Counted from the first letter of the stretch, positions 6,996 through 15,095 are shown. The stretch: DNA of 64,000 nucleotides from Pusillibacter faecalis (GCF_018408705.1 NZ_AP023420.1:558001-622000), one strand, 5' to 3'. Notes: generated by a model from the sequence alone, not told the origin. A program made the numbers and translations.

Positions 6996-9900
6996 CTATT
7001 TGCTCAGATAGTAGAGGAAAGAATTGAGCCTGGACCATGCGTTCTCATCCCAGTCGTAATCCATGGCCAGATGGAAGTGCGGTACACTGTCCAGCACACC
7101 GGTCATCTCCAGGATCGTGGCGGTATTTTCATACCTGGGTGCCATGGTCAGCACCCCGGCGCACCGTCCGCCCAGCTCCAGCCCCTTGACCAGCCGGTAC
7201 CGGCCATTGGCTCCGGCAAATCCGGGCAGAAGGCGGTCTGCGGAGGAGCGCAGAGACTCCAGTTCAGGGGAAAAACTGCTGCGGGGGCCCAGCAGACGGC
7301 CGAGTGCTTCTATGCGGCCCGCCCACTCCCGGCAAGTCTGGCTTCCCGCATCCCGCCAGAGAAGCCACAGATATTCGCTCAGCGGCGCCCGGAGCAGCCG
7401 CCAGCCCTCCTGTTCCAGCGTATCGGGGACGCCGTCATGAAGGTTGAAGAGGGTGAACGGCTCGCCCACGATCCCCAGCGGCCGTCCCTCCGCCGGAATG
7501 GCGCCGATGTGCGCCGCGAGGGCTTCCAGCTCCGCCCAACTCGGCACACCCGCCGGAGCCAGTGCGTCCCGCTGTTCCGGCGGAGCGCATAGCAGGAAAT
7601 CGCCGGCGAGGATCGCCCGGACCAGCAGATCCGGCTCCGGGCAGCGCTCCGGAATCGTCTCCAGCTCCGGCGCGATGACCTTCACACGGCAAAGCCCCCG
7701 GCGTTCCAGTACCGACTCCACGCCCCATGGGTATTGCCCGTCTGCCTCCGCGCCCTGGGTGGAGGGGAGAAGCACCTGAAACGGGCCGCTCTCCACTTCC
7801 GCCGCCGTCAGGATGCCGCCCAGCAGGGCCGGGAACGGCAGATACTCCTTGGAGCTGGTTTCCGCCCTCCCCAGCGGCAGGGTGGTACTGTCGAGCCGCA
7901 GGGTGCGCGTCTCTGTTTTCCAGGCCGCCTCACAATATGCGCGGAGATAAGCGGTAAACGGCGGAAGGTCAGGCACGAGCAGCGGCCCTCCGGTTCTCTC
8001 CGGCACGGCAGCCACCGCAGTAGGGCGGCGCACTACCGCGGCGAGGGAAAAGCCCGCCGGAAGCGGCTGGGCAGGGCGGCCCTCCAGGCTCTGGAGGAAC
8101 GCCTCGATCCGTGTGATCACGCCCACGGGAGAGAAATGCTCGTCCACTTCGATCTGCAGATAGGGCTTGTCCCCCATCTCCTTCCGAAACAGATAGGAGA
8201 GCATGGTGTCCGGGCCGCAGCCGTGATTGGTCAGGTAGACGGCATACAGGTTTGGATGGTGGGCCACGAGCTTGGCCCCGGACAGGATGTGCTGGCCAAA
8301 GGGCCAGTACAGATTGGGGTAGTCCTCCGACAGATCCAGGTCGTGGGCGGGCAGGTGGGACAGGGTGATGACCTTATGCCCGCGCTCCAGCAGCAGCCGT
8401 GGAATTCCCATGTTGAGCACCGGGTCGGAAAGGCCATAGTTCCGGGTAATGAGCACCAGCACCTTGTCGTCCGGCCTGAGGGATGCCAGCAGTTCCCGCC
8501 CCTGCTTCTCCACTGCCGCGGTATGCCGCCGCACCGCCTTGGCCCCGGACAGCAGGGCGGGCAGGCAGCGCGGCTTTGGTATTCCCAGCTGCTTCCCAAC
8601 GCCCAGCATGGCGGAGGCCATGGCCTCCTGCCCGAAGTCCAGGTCAAACACCGGGTTGAGCAGGGCGATCCCCCGCCGCTCCAGATCCAGGGCATTGGCC
8701 GCCAGCCGGGGCGCAGTCTGCATATAGACGCAGCCATAATTGTGCTCCACATGGGAGGACTCGTGCCTCATGGTGTGAACAGAGGGCATGAAGATATAGT
8801 CCACGCCCTGTTCCGCCAGCCATGCCATGTGGCCGTGGAGTAGCTTCGCCGGGTAACAGGTTTCCGCCTGGGCAGTCTGCTGGGCCAGCCGGATGATCTC
8901 CTCATTCGTGGGCGGGGAGAGCAGGACATTGAATCCCAAGTTCCGGAAAAACGCATTTGCCATGGGGAAGAATTTGTGGATCACCAGCGCATAGGGGACA
9001 CCCACCGTCTTTTTCCCTGGGACCCGGATGGGGTCATACCCCTCCAGCAGCAGCGCCCCCGCCCGCTGGTAGAAGGCGATGTTCTCCGCCACCCCTGGGC
9101 CGGCGGCGTGTTCCGCCCCGGTCGCTGTGTCAAATCCGTGGAAGCAGGACGGGCCGCGGACCGACTCCAGCGCCAGCAGGGCCGCTCCATAGGCGCCGCT
9201 GATGGGGAAACAGGGCGAAACCGTGAGCCGCTCCCCCAACTCCTGCTGAAACGCAGCCACAATCCCGGGATTGTAGGCGACGCCGCCCTGAAGCACCACG
9301 CGGCTCCCGACGGGCTTGGCCCCAACGACCTTGTGGAGGTAGTTGCGGACAATGGACCGACACAGGCCGGCCGCCACCTCCGCCTGGGAGGCGCCACGAG
9401 AGAGCGCAGACTGGATGGCTGTCTCGATAAATACCGTACACCGCTCTCCCAGCTCCACCGCGCTGGGCGCGCTGAGGGCCAGGGGACCGAACTCCGCCAA
9501 TGGGATGCCCATGCGCGCTGCCTGCTCTTCTACAAAGGAGCCGGTCCCGGCGGCGCAGATCCTGTTCATCTGAAAGTCGGCCACCTGTCCGCCCCGTAGG
9601 GAGATATACTTGGAGTCCTGCCCTCCAATCTCAAAGACCGTATCTACATCCGGCGACCAATGGACAGCCGCCCGGGCCTGGGCGGTGATCTCATCCCGCA
9701 CGGCGTCCGCCCCGATAAGACGGCCGATGCGCTCCCGGCCGGAGCCAGTGACGCCCACTGCCAGGAAGGACACCGGCCCAAAGCGTTCATGGATGGCGTC
9801 CAGGCCCCGGCGCACCGCCCCCTCCGGGTCCCCGGCTGTGCGGAGATACTGGTAGTCGATCAGCGTGCCGTCCCGGCCGGTGAGCACCAGATCCGTGCTG

Positions 9901-10862
9901 GTGGAGCCCACATCAATCCCCAGGACGCACCCATCCGGCGGGATGGTACCGGTGGCCGCGGGGACAGACGGAAGTGTACCGGGAAGCACACGCAGCGCCG
10001 GCTGACGGCACATCTGGTTCCCACCTTCCAGCGCCCCGCCGCATAAACTGGCCAGCAGTTCCCCCATAGAGCAGGTGGCGGTCTCCATGGCTGCCTCCGC
10101 GGCTCCAACGGCGCCGGCGTAAGGGAATTTCTCCGGCAAGATCAGCTCTGCTTCTGACAATCCGAAGACCTCCCGCACAGCCTGGATCACACCCTGATTA
10201 TGCCCGATGCCGCCGCACAGGGCCACAGGCTTTTCCACGGGAAGCCCCCGGACGATCACCGCCTTGTAGTTGCGCACCATGGCGTAGCAAAGGCCCAGGA
10301 GGATGTCCGGTGTGGGCACCCCCTCCTGCTGCCGGTGGATGATGTCCGTTTTGGCGAAGACCGCGCAGCGGCCGGAGAGCCTGGGGATGGAGCGGGCCTG
10401 CCCCACCAGGCGGGAGTAGTCCTCCAGTTTTAGTCCCAGCCGGGACATCTGATCCTCAAAAAAGGAGCCGGTACCTCCGGCGCAGTGTTCATTTACCGCA
10501 AACCGGGGCGGGGTGTTCTGATCCAAGCCGGTGAGGAAGCGGGCGCTCTGGCTGCCGATCTCAATGGCGGAGCGGGCTTCCGGGGCCAACAGCCGAACGC
10601 CGAGGTGGATGGCTGGGATCTCCCCCAGCACGGCCAGGGCATTGCACCCCGCTTTCAGCCGGTCGCCCGCGTTTCCGGTGATGACCACCGGGCAGCCGCA
10701 GGCCCCCGGGTCCGCGGCTAAAAGCTCCCCCAGCAGACGGCGGGCGCTCTGAACCACCGCTCCATAGTGGGAAGCCGTTTTTTCCCAAAGGAACGTTCCC
10801 TCTGGAGAAAGCAGGACGAGTTTCAATGTGGCGTTTCCACAATCCAATCCGATTCCGTTCAT
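6996..10862 (-). CDS. Double activase: 2-hydroxyacyl-CoA dehydratase activator (BadF/BcrA family) fused to DUF2229-type domain
   Basis: A 1288-residue fusion. Two ASKHA/BcrAD-BadFG ATPase modules lie in tandem (about 1-270 and 320-580). Each has the paired cysteines that hold an intersubunit [4Fe-4S] cluster in HgdC-type activators: Cys127/Cys166 (CAGGTGSF, GRCAVF) and Cys436/Cys475 (CAAGTGSF, GERCTVF), both 39 residues apart. The rest resembles the DUF2229/HgdB-like half, with conserved Cys in AETCYPAKLLHG, NYGCVYM and NHGCGPD. Such proteins use ATP to drive electrons to very low potential, either for dehydratases or for double-cubane cluster reductases; the physiological substrate here is unknown. 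Start at 10862: GGAGG six bases upstream. Divergent from the Crp/Fnr gene and sharing its control region. Confidence 0.85.
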   Translation of the reverse strand: MNGIGLDCGNATLKLVLLSPEGTFLWEKTASHYGAVVQSARRLLGELLAADPGACGCPVVITGNAGDRLKAGCNALAVLGEIPAIHLGVRLLAPEARSAIEIGSQSARFLTGLDQNTPPRFAVNEHCAGGTGSFFEDQMSRLGLKLEDYSRLVGQARSIPRLSGRCAVFAKTDIIHRQQEGVPTPDILLGLCYAMVRNYKAVIVRGLPVEKPVALCGGIGHNQGVIQAVREVFGLSEAELILPEKFPYAGAVGAAEAAMETATCSMGELLASLCGGALEGGNQMCRQPALRVLPGTLPSVPAATGTIPPDGCVLGIDVGSTSTDLVLTGRDGTLIDYQYLRTAGDPEGAVRRGLDAIHERFGPVSFLAVGVTGSGRERIGRLIGADAVRDEITAQARAAVHWSPDVDTVFEIGGQDSKYISLRGGQVADFQMNRICAAGTGSFVEEQAARMGIPLAEFGPLALSAPSAVELGERCTVFIETAIQSALSRGASQAEVAAGLCRSIVRNYLHKVVGAKPVGSRVVLQGGVAYNPGIVAAFQQELGERLTVSPCFPISGAYGAALLALESVRGPSCFHGFDTATGAEHAAGPGVAENIAFYQRAGALLLEGYDPIRVPGKKTVGVPYALVIHKFFPMANAFFRNLGFNVLLSPPTNEEIIRLAQQTAQAETCYPAKLLHGHMAWLAEQGVDYIFMPSVHTMRHESSHVEHNYGCVYMQTAPRLAANALDLERRGIALLNPVFDLDFGQEAMASAMLGVGKQLGIPKPRCLPALLSGAKAVRRHTAAVEKQGRELLASLRPDDKVLVLITRNYGLSDPVLNMGIPRLLLERGHKVITLSHLPAHDLDLSEDYPNLYWPFGQHILSGAKLVAHHPNLYAVYLTNHGCGPDTMLSYLFRKEMGDKPYLQIEVDEHFSPVGVITRIEAFLQSLEGRPAQPLPAGFSLAAVVRRPTAVAAVPERTGGPLLVPDLPPFTAYLRAYCEAAWKTETRTLRLDSTTLPLGRAETSSKEYLPFPALLGGILTAAEVESGPFQVLLPSTQGAEADGQYPWGVESVLERRGLCRVKVIAPELETIPERCPEPDLLVRAILAGDFLLCAPPEQRDALAPAGVPSWAELEALAAHIGAIPAEGRPLGIVGEPFTLFNLHDGVPDTLEQEGWRLLRAPLSEYLWLLWRDAGSQTCREWAGRIEALGRLLGPRSSFSPELESLRSSADRLLPGFAGANGRYRLVKGLELGGRCAGVLTMAPRYENTATILEMTGVLDSVPHFHLAMDYDWDENAWSRLNSFLYYLSK

Positions 10863-10886
10863 CGTCATCCTCCCATTCCGCGCTCG

Positions 10887-10915
10887 TTGACATTTGCCAG
10901 ACAAAGCGCTATAAT
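10887..10915 (+). promoter_or_regulatory. Perfect consensus sigma-A promoter of the Crp/Fnr gene
   Basis: TTGACA at 10887-10892 and TATAAT at 10910-10915 are separated by exactly 17 bases. The predicted start point (about 10922) falls inside the GGTTAG-N6-CTAACC operator at 10918-10935, so binding there should block transcription. Confidence 0.85.
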
Positions 10916-10917
10916 GC

Positions 10918-10935
10918 GGTTAGCATTTACTAACC
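10918..10935. promoter_or_regulatory. Operator GGTTAG-N6-CTAACC between activase and crp
   Basis: Perfect 18-base inverted repeat GGTTAGCATTTACTAACC. It overlaps the predicted start points of both divergent promoters. The same GTTAG-N6-CTAAC element recurs at 11734-11749, 18859-18874 and 18956-18971. Confidence 0.75.
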
Positions 10936-10974
10936 ATAGCAGTTTACAGCGCAGTTGTCGATTGCCACGGCAAC
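10926..10974 (-). promoter_or_regulatory. Activase promoter with Crp/Fnr-type site at -41.5
   Basis: On the minus strand a -10 TATGGT (10938-10933) predicts a start at about 10926. The palindrome ATTGCCACGGCAAC (10961-10974, half-site RTTGC, N4 spacing) is centred at 10967.5, exactly 41.5 bp upstream, the class II Crp/Fnr activator position. There is no good -35, as expected for an activated promoter. Confidence 0.7.
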
Positions 10975-10987
10975 ATGGAGGTATCTC

Positions 10988-11665
10988 ATGGACCCGATTA
11001 CTACGGTGATGCGTCAGTGCCGCCTGTTTGACGGCATCCCGGAAGAGAAATATCAAAATGTACTGGCCTGCCTTCGGGGAGAAACCAAATCGTTTCGTAA
11101 GGATGCCATCCTCCTCCAGATCGGCGAGTGCCAGAAGCGGCCCGGCGTTGTGATGGATGGGACGCTGCGGATCTCCCTGTATAGTGAGGACGGCAATTTG
11201 GTCACCATCGAACGGCTGGGGCGGGGGCAGGTATTTGGGGAGACTCTGGTGTGCTCCATGGCGGAGGACAGTCCCATCCAGATCGACGCGCTGACTGATG
11301 TGCAGGTGCTCTATCTGGATTTTGACCCGCTGCTTCTTCAGCAGGAATGCGCCTGTCCGCACAAAGCCCAGGTCACCGCCAACCTGCTCCGTGAAATGGG
11401 GCGGGGCGCCCTTTTTCTCAATCAGAAAATGCGGATCTTGGCCCAGAACCGGCTCCGAAACCGGATCAAGCTCTATCTCCAGATGCTCCCCGCCAAGCCC
11501 GGCGGCGAACTCCATCTGGACATGGGGCGGGGTGAACTGGCCGACTATCTGTGTGTAGACCGCAGCGCCCTCTCCCGGGAACTGGGGCGTATGCAGAAAG
11601 AGGGAATTCTCGCCTTTCAGGGCCAACAGGTGCGTATTCTGGATCAGAGCTTTCTCAGCGTATAA
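10988..11665 (+). CDS. Crp/Fnr-family transcriptional regulator
   Basis: 225 residues, typical of the family. An N-terminal cyclic-nucleotide-binding-like beta-barrel (about 10-120) contains GVVMDGTLRISLYSEDG and GQVFGETLV. A dimerisation helix follows, then a winged helix-turn-helix (about 160-215) with RGELADYLCVDRSALSRELG. Several Cys are present (CRLFDG, ACLRG, GECQ, ECACP) but not the N-terminal four-Cys set of enteric Fnr, so the signal cannot be named. Start at 10988: TGGAGG seven bases upstream; an ATG-less extension to 10955 has no ribosome site. It probably activates the activase, ABC and cupin promoters at RTTGC-N4-GCAAY sites and may be autoregulated. Confidence 0.9.
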   Translation: MDPITTVMRQCRLFDGIPEEKYQNVLACLRGETKSFRKDAILLQIGECQKRPGVVMDGTLRISLYSEDGNLVTIERLGRGQVFGETLVCSMAEDSPIQIDALTDVQVLYLDFDPLLLQQECACPHKAQVTANLLREMGRGALFLNQKMRILAQNRLRNRIKLYLQMLPAKPGGELHLDMGRGELADYLCVDRSALSRELGRMQKEGILAFQGQQVRILDQSFLSV

Positions 11666-11670
11666 ATTTT

Positions 11671-11707
11671 GCCTGCCCGTTGCCATGGCAACGGACAGGC
11701 TTTTTTG
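11671..11707 (+). terminator. Terminator of crp that contains a Crp/Fnr-type palindrome
   Basis: GCCTG-C-CCGTTGCC / GGCAACGG-A-CAGGC forms a 14-bp stem with one mismatch, followed by TTTTTT. The heart of the stem, GTTGCCATGGCAAC (11679-11692), is also the site placed at -41.5 of the next promoter, so one sequence appears to serve as RNA terminator and DNA operator. Confidence 0.8.
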
Positions 11708-11750
11708 CGGGTGCTATCATATCGCTGCAACAGGTTAGTTACTGCTAACC
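11679..11750 (+). promoter_or_regulatory. ABC-operon promoter: activator palindrome, -10 box and downstream operator
   Basis: GTTGCCATGGCAAC is centred at 11685.5. The -10 TATCAT at 11715-11720 predicts a start at 11727, exactly 41.5 bp downstream. A perfect GGTTAG-TTACTG-CTAACC operator follows at 11733-11750, just past the start point, a position fitting repression. AGGAG at 11764-11768 serves the first gene. Confidence 0.75.
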
Positions 11751-11776
11751 AAAAATTCTTGAAAGGAGAGTCGCAC

Positions 11777-12802
11777 ATGAAACGCGCTCTTGCATCCCTG
11801 GCAGCATCCGCGATGCTGTTGTTTGCCCTGGCTGGCTGCTCCAACGGAAATGGTCCGGCCGAAAATCCCTCCGCATCCCCCACATCCCCGCCGGCCAGTT
11901 CCACGCAGGCCGCCGAGCCGGTGACCATCTCAGTGGGTGTACCTACCGCGCCCCCGGCACTTCCCGTCCTGCACATGATGGAGGCTGGACTGCTGGGAGA
12001 GAATGTGACTATCGACCTGAATGTGTGGAACTCCCCCGAGGAGCTGCTGGCCATGGTCCAGGGCGGGGAGCACGACCTGTACGCTTTCCCACTCACTGTG
12101 GTTTCCACACTCTACAACAAGGGCCTGGATGTGCGCCTGATGAATGTGAATACCTGGGGCGTCACCTATTTCATGACCACGGACCCTGCGTTTGAAACCT
12201 GGGCCGATCTGGCCGGCAAGACCGTCTATATCCCCCTCCAGTCCTCTCCTCCGGACGCTCTGACCCAGTATTTCCTGAATGAAGCCGGGCTGACGGTGGG
12301 TGAGGATGTGGAAATCGTCTACGCCAGCACCGCCGAGGTGGCCGCCCTGCTGGCCTCCGGCGAGGCGGAATATGCCACCCTGATCGAGCCACAGGTCACA
12401 TCCGCGATGAACCAGAACAGCGAAGTACGCCGGGCGCTCAGCTTTGAAGAGGAGTGGCAGCGGGTCACCGGCACCGACACCATGATCCCCAACGCCGGCT
12501 TCGGCACCACCCAGAGTTTCATCGACGAAAATCCGGAGCTGACAGAGCAATTCCAGGCCGCCTACGCTGAGAGCGTCCAGTGGGTGCTGGACCACCCCGC
12601 CGAGGCCGCCGCTCTGGCCGAGGAGCACCTGGGCATGAAGGCCGCTGTGGTAGAGGCCGCGATCCCCAATATGGGCCTGACCTTCAAGAGCGCCCAGGAC
12701 GCCCGGGGAGAACTGGATACATTCTATAATCTGCTCAACGACTTTGACCCCTCGATGATCGGCGGAAAACTCCCCGACGACGGGTTATACTATGCGGGGT
12801 AA
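11777..12802 (+). CDS. ABC transporter substrate-binding lipoprotein (NitT/TauT/SsuA-like)
   Basis: 341 residues. An N-terminal lipoprotein signal (MKRALASLAASAMLLFALAGC, lipobox LAGC with Cys at about 21) is followed by a Ser/Thr/Pro linker and a periplasmic-binding fold of the NitT/TauT type (ISVGVPTAPPALPVLHMMEA, then DLAGKTVYIP and LLASGEAEYATLIEPQ). It would capture a small molecule outside the membrane for the permease and ATPase that follow. Family members take up nitrate, sulfonates or thiamine precursors; the ligand here is unknown. Start at 11777 is set by AGGAG. It overlaps the permease gene by 11 bases. Confidence 0.87.
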   Translation: MKRALASLAASAMLLFALAGCSNGNGPAENPSASPTSPPASSTQAAEPVTISVGVPTAPPALPVLHMMEAGLLGENVTIDLNVWNSPEELLAMVQGGEHDLYAFPLTVVSTLYNKGLDVRLMNVNTWGVTYFMTTDPAFETWADLAGKTVYIPLQSSPPDALTQYFLNEAGLTVGEDVEIVYASTAEVAALLASGEAEYATLIEPQVTSAMNQNSEVRRALSFEEEWQRVTGTDTMIPNAGFGTTQSFIDENPELTEQFQAAYAESVQWVLDHPAEAAALAEEHLGMKAAVVEAAIPNMGLTFKSAQDARGELDTFYNLLNDFDPSMIGGKLPDDGLYYAG

Positions 12803-13541
12803 GGCGGCCCTCTGGCTCCGCCGCGCCCTGGGCGTGGGCCTGCTGCTGGGTATCTGGCAGCTGGCCTCGCTCTGTTTCTCCCCTCTGGTGCTCCCTTCTG
12901 TCCCACAGGTGACGGGTACGCTGGCAGGACTGTTCCGGGAGCCGGATTTCTGGCCCACCATCGGCACTACTCTGCTGCGTCTGGCGCTTGGCCTGGGAAT
13001 CGGGGTTGCGGTGGGCACGGTGCTGGGACTGCTGTTCGGGCTGTGCCCCAAACTGGAAGATGTGGGGATGCCGTTCATCCATGTGCTCCAGTCGGTACCT
13101 CCGGTATGCTGGGTCGTGCTGGCCCTGGTATGGTTTGGGTTCAATGGCTGGCCCTGTGTATTCATTGTGGCGACATCCACCATTCCAACGGTGGTGATCA
13201 ACCTGAGCCATGGCGTGCGGAGTGTAGACCCGGAGCTTCTGGAGATGGCGAGGCTCTACCGCTTTTCCCGCAGGAAGATCCTGCTCCATGTGACGCTGCC
13301 CTCCATCCGCCCTTATTTCTTCTCCGCACTGGAGATCGTCGTGGGCGGCGGGTGGAAACTGGCGGTGATGGGAGAGGTCCTCACCACGAACAGTGGGATC
13401 GGCGGCGCCATCACCACCGCGAGGCTGAATATCCAGCCCGACGCGATCATCGCGTGGGCATTCCTGCTGGTGGCAGGATGCTTTATTACGCAGAAGCTGG
13501 TGTGCCTGCTTCTGTCCAGGAGAGGGGGAGCCCCATGCTGA
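12792..13541 (+). CDS. ABC transporter permease (NitT/TauT/SsuC-like)
   Basis: 249 residues with about six hydrophobic segments and the binding-protein-dependent transport fold. The EAA-like coupling loop for the ATPase lies around ELLEMARLYRFSRRKILLHV, followed by LPSIRPYFFSALEI. Length and composition match SsuC/TauC permeases. It overlaps the binding-protein gene upstream by 11 bases and the ATPase gene downstream (ATGCTGA), so the three are co-translated as one importer. Confidence 0.88.
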   Translation: MRGKAALWLRRALGVGLLLGIWQLASLCFSPLVLPSVPQVTGTLAGLFREPDFWPTIGTTLLRLALGLGIGVAVGTVLGLLFGLCPKLEDVGMPFIHVLQSVPPVCWVVLALVWFGFNGWPCVFIVATSTIPTVVINLSHGVRSVDPELLEMARLYRFSRRKILLHVTLPSIRPYFFSALEIVVGGGWKLAVMGEVLTTNSGIGGAITTARLNIQPDAIIAWAFLLVAGCFITQKLVCLLLSRRGGAPC

Positions 13542-14275
13542 GACTGAGCGGGCTCTGCAAGCGCTTTGAGGATCTGCCCGTACTCTCAAACCTGTCCCTC
13601 ACCCTGTCCCGGGGCGAGATTGTCGCCTTGATCGGCCCCTCCGGCTGCGGGAAAACCACGCTGCTGAACATCATTTCCGGCCTGACGGCGCCGGATGCCG
13701 GTACGGTGGAGGGTGCGGATGGCAGGCTGAGCTATATGTTTCAGAGCGCCCGGCTGCTGCCCTGGCGCACGGTGGAGGAAAACATCCGGCTGGTGCGGGA
13801 GGACGCGCCCGCCGAGGAAGTGCGCTCCCTCATCACTGCTGTGGGGCTGGAGGGGTTTGAACGCTATTATCCCGGCCAACTCTCCGGCGGCATGGCCCGC
13901 CGGTGCGCCCTGGCCCGGGCATTCCACTTCGGCGGTGAGATTTTCCTGATGGACGAGCCATTTCAGGGGCTGGACTACGGAATCCGCATGGAGATGCTGT
14001 CCATGCTGTTATCCATCTGGCAGCGGGAGCGGCCCGGGGTGCTTTTTGTTACACATGAGATCGACGAAGCGCTCACTGTGGCGACCCGCATCGCCGTGCT
14101 CGCTCCGCGCCCCACTGCAATCTGCCAGTGGTTTGACCTCCCCGGCCCGGAGGGGCGGGACGCCTCCGCCCCTGAACTGGCCCGACTGCGCCAAGAGATC
14201 ATCCGGCGAATCACTGGTTATAACCAGTCTGGTTGCCACGGCAATGGCGGCCCACAAGAAAAGGTGATATACTAA
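13535..14275 (+). CDS. ABC transporter ATP-binding protein (NitT/TauT/SsuB-like)
   Basis: 246 residues with complete nucleotide-binding motifs: Walker A GPSGCGKTT (about 36-44), signature LSGGMARRCALARA, Walker B IFLMDEP and the switch His in FVTHEIDEA. It powers the importer formed with the two genes upstream. The start ATG at 13535 overlaps the permease stop; GGAGAGGGGGAG lies just upstream. The last 20 codons contain the palindromes and -10 box of the cupin promoter, so the gene end doubles as a control region. Confidence 0.88.
   Translation: MLRLSGLCKRFEDLPVLSNLSLTLSRGEIVALIGPSGCGKTTLLNIISGLTAPDAGTVEGADGRLSYMFQSARLLPWRTVEENIRLVREDAPAEEVRSLITAVGLEGFERYYPGQLSGGMARRCALARAFHFGGEIFLMDEPFQGLDYGIRMEMLSMLLSIWQRERPGVLFVTHEIDEALTVATRIAVLAPRPTAICQWFDLPGPEGRDASAPELARLRQEIIRRITGYNQSGCHGNGGPQEKVIY
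14213..14273 (+). promoter_or_regulatory. Cupin promoter with Crp/Fnr-type site at -41.5
   Basis: The -10 TATACT at 14268-14273 predicts a start at 14280. The palindrome GTTGCCACGGCAAT (14232-14245) is centred at 14238.5, exactly 41.5 bp upstream. A separate perfect 16-base palindrome, ACTGGTTATAACCAGT, lies at 14213-14228, centred near -59.5; its half-site GGTTA echoes the other operators. All lies within the 3' end of the ATPase gene. Confidence 0.7.
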
Positions 14276-14303
14276 CTTTTAGAACACGGAAGGAGGCTCG
14301 GAA

Positions 14304-14639
14304 ATGGACATTCTCCGCAATCTGCCGGTTCAGCAGCCGGCGGCTCTGAGCGAACTCATCTCCATCCAGCCGGGGCGCGTGGTGAGCATGGCTCTTTCCC
14401 GTAGCGAGCACTGCCAAATGACGCTGTTGGCTTTTGGGGACGGAGAGAGTATCAGTGAGGAGCGCTACTTCGGCGACACGGTCTATTATGTGCTGGAGGG
14501 TGATATGCCTCTGCGCCTGGAGGGGCACGAGGTTTGTCTGGGCGCAGGGGATTGTCTGGCTGTGCCAGCGCAGACCACCCACGCCATTGGCGGGAACGGC
14601 CCCTTCAAACTGCTGCAAATTACCATCCAATCAAACTGA
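14304..14639 (+). CDS. Cupin-fold protein lacking motif-1 histidines
   Basis: 111 residues, one small beta-barrel cupin domain. The motif-1 region (ESISEERYFGDTVYYVLEG) keeps the Gly and Glu framework but has no His-x-His. Motif 2 has one His (PAQTTHAIGG). Metal binding, and so enzymatic activity, is doubtful; a ligand-binding or chaperone role is possible. GGAGG lies nine bases before the ATG. It is a tandem paralogue of the next gene (same length, similar N-terminus NLP...QP), so one probably arose by duplication. Confidence 0.8.
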   Translation: MDILRNLPVQQPAALSELISIQPGRVVSMALSRSEHCQMTLLAFGDGESISEERYFGDTVYYVLEGDMPLRLEGHEVCLGAGDCLAVPAQTTHAIGGNGPFKLLQITIQSN

Positions 14640-14650
14640 GGAGGATCTGT

Positions 14651-14986
14651 ATGGAACCGTTGATCAAAAACCTGCCCCATGCCCAGCCCTTTCCCCTGAA
14701 GGATCAGGTCGGGTACGAGCCCGGTAAAGTTGTCAGCCTGACCCTGGCCCAGCGGCCTGGTGTGGGGATGACGCTGTTCGCCTTTGATGCGGGCGAGGCC
14801 ATCAGTACCCACGCCGCCCCCGGGGACGCCATGGCCACCATCCTGGAGGGCACCGCTCAGATTACCATTGACGGTGTCCCACACACGCTGAACGCCGGGG
14901 AGGCTGTCATCATGCCGGCCGGCATCCCCCACGCGGTCCAGGCCGTGACCCCATTCAAAATGTACCTGGTGGTTGCGAAGGAGTGA
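14651..14986 (+). CDS. Cupin-fold protein, paralogue of the preceding gene
   Basis: 111 residues, single cupin domain: GEAISTHAAPGDAMATILEG (motif 1, with one His), then GEAVIMPAGIPHAVQA (motif 2 with His). At least two candidate metal ligands are present, more than in its neighbour. GAGGAGG, overlapping the stop of the first cupin, precedes the ATG at 14651. Co-transcribed with the first cupin from the promoter inside the ABC ATPase gene. Its function is unknown; the regulatory link suggests a role with the importer and activase. Confidence 0.83.
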   Translation: MEPLIKNLPHAQPFPLKDQVGYEPGKVVSLTLAQRPGVGMTLFAFDAGEAISTHAAPGDAMATILEGTAQITIDGVPHTLNAGEAVIMPAGIPHAVQAVTPFKMYLVVAKE

Positions 14987-15050
14987 CCCTTTCCCATCCA
15001 ATGCTCTGTGGACAGACCCAGGTGGGGACATGACAAATCACAGCATAAAA

Positions 15051-15094
15051 CACAGCCCCGTCTGACCGTATGAACAAGGTCAGATGGGGCTGTG
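15051..15094. terminator. Bidirectional terminator between cupins and P-type ATPase
   Basis: A 17-bp stem with one G-T pair (15051-15067 with 15078-15094; arms CACAGCCCCGTCTGACC and GGTCAGATGGGGCTGTG). On the minus strand TTTTATG follows, ending the ATPase transcript that stops at 15096. Confidence 0.8.
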
Positions 15095-15095
15095 T

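Noticed and set aside
7734..8843. Long plus-strand open frame (369 codons)
   Set aside because: It lies opposite the activase gene, whose motifs are clear; composition is typical of an antisense shadow and no ribosome site is present.
10865..11686. Minus-strand open frame covering the Crp/Fnr gene
   Set aside because: Opposite strand of a well-supported regulator; its start lies in the ABC leader and no ribosome site is seen.
14213..14228. Perfect palindrome ACTGGTTATAACCAGT as a third regulator site
   Set aside because: It is inside the ABC ATPase coding end and occurs once, so chance cannot be excluded; kept only as a note in the cupin promoter entry.
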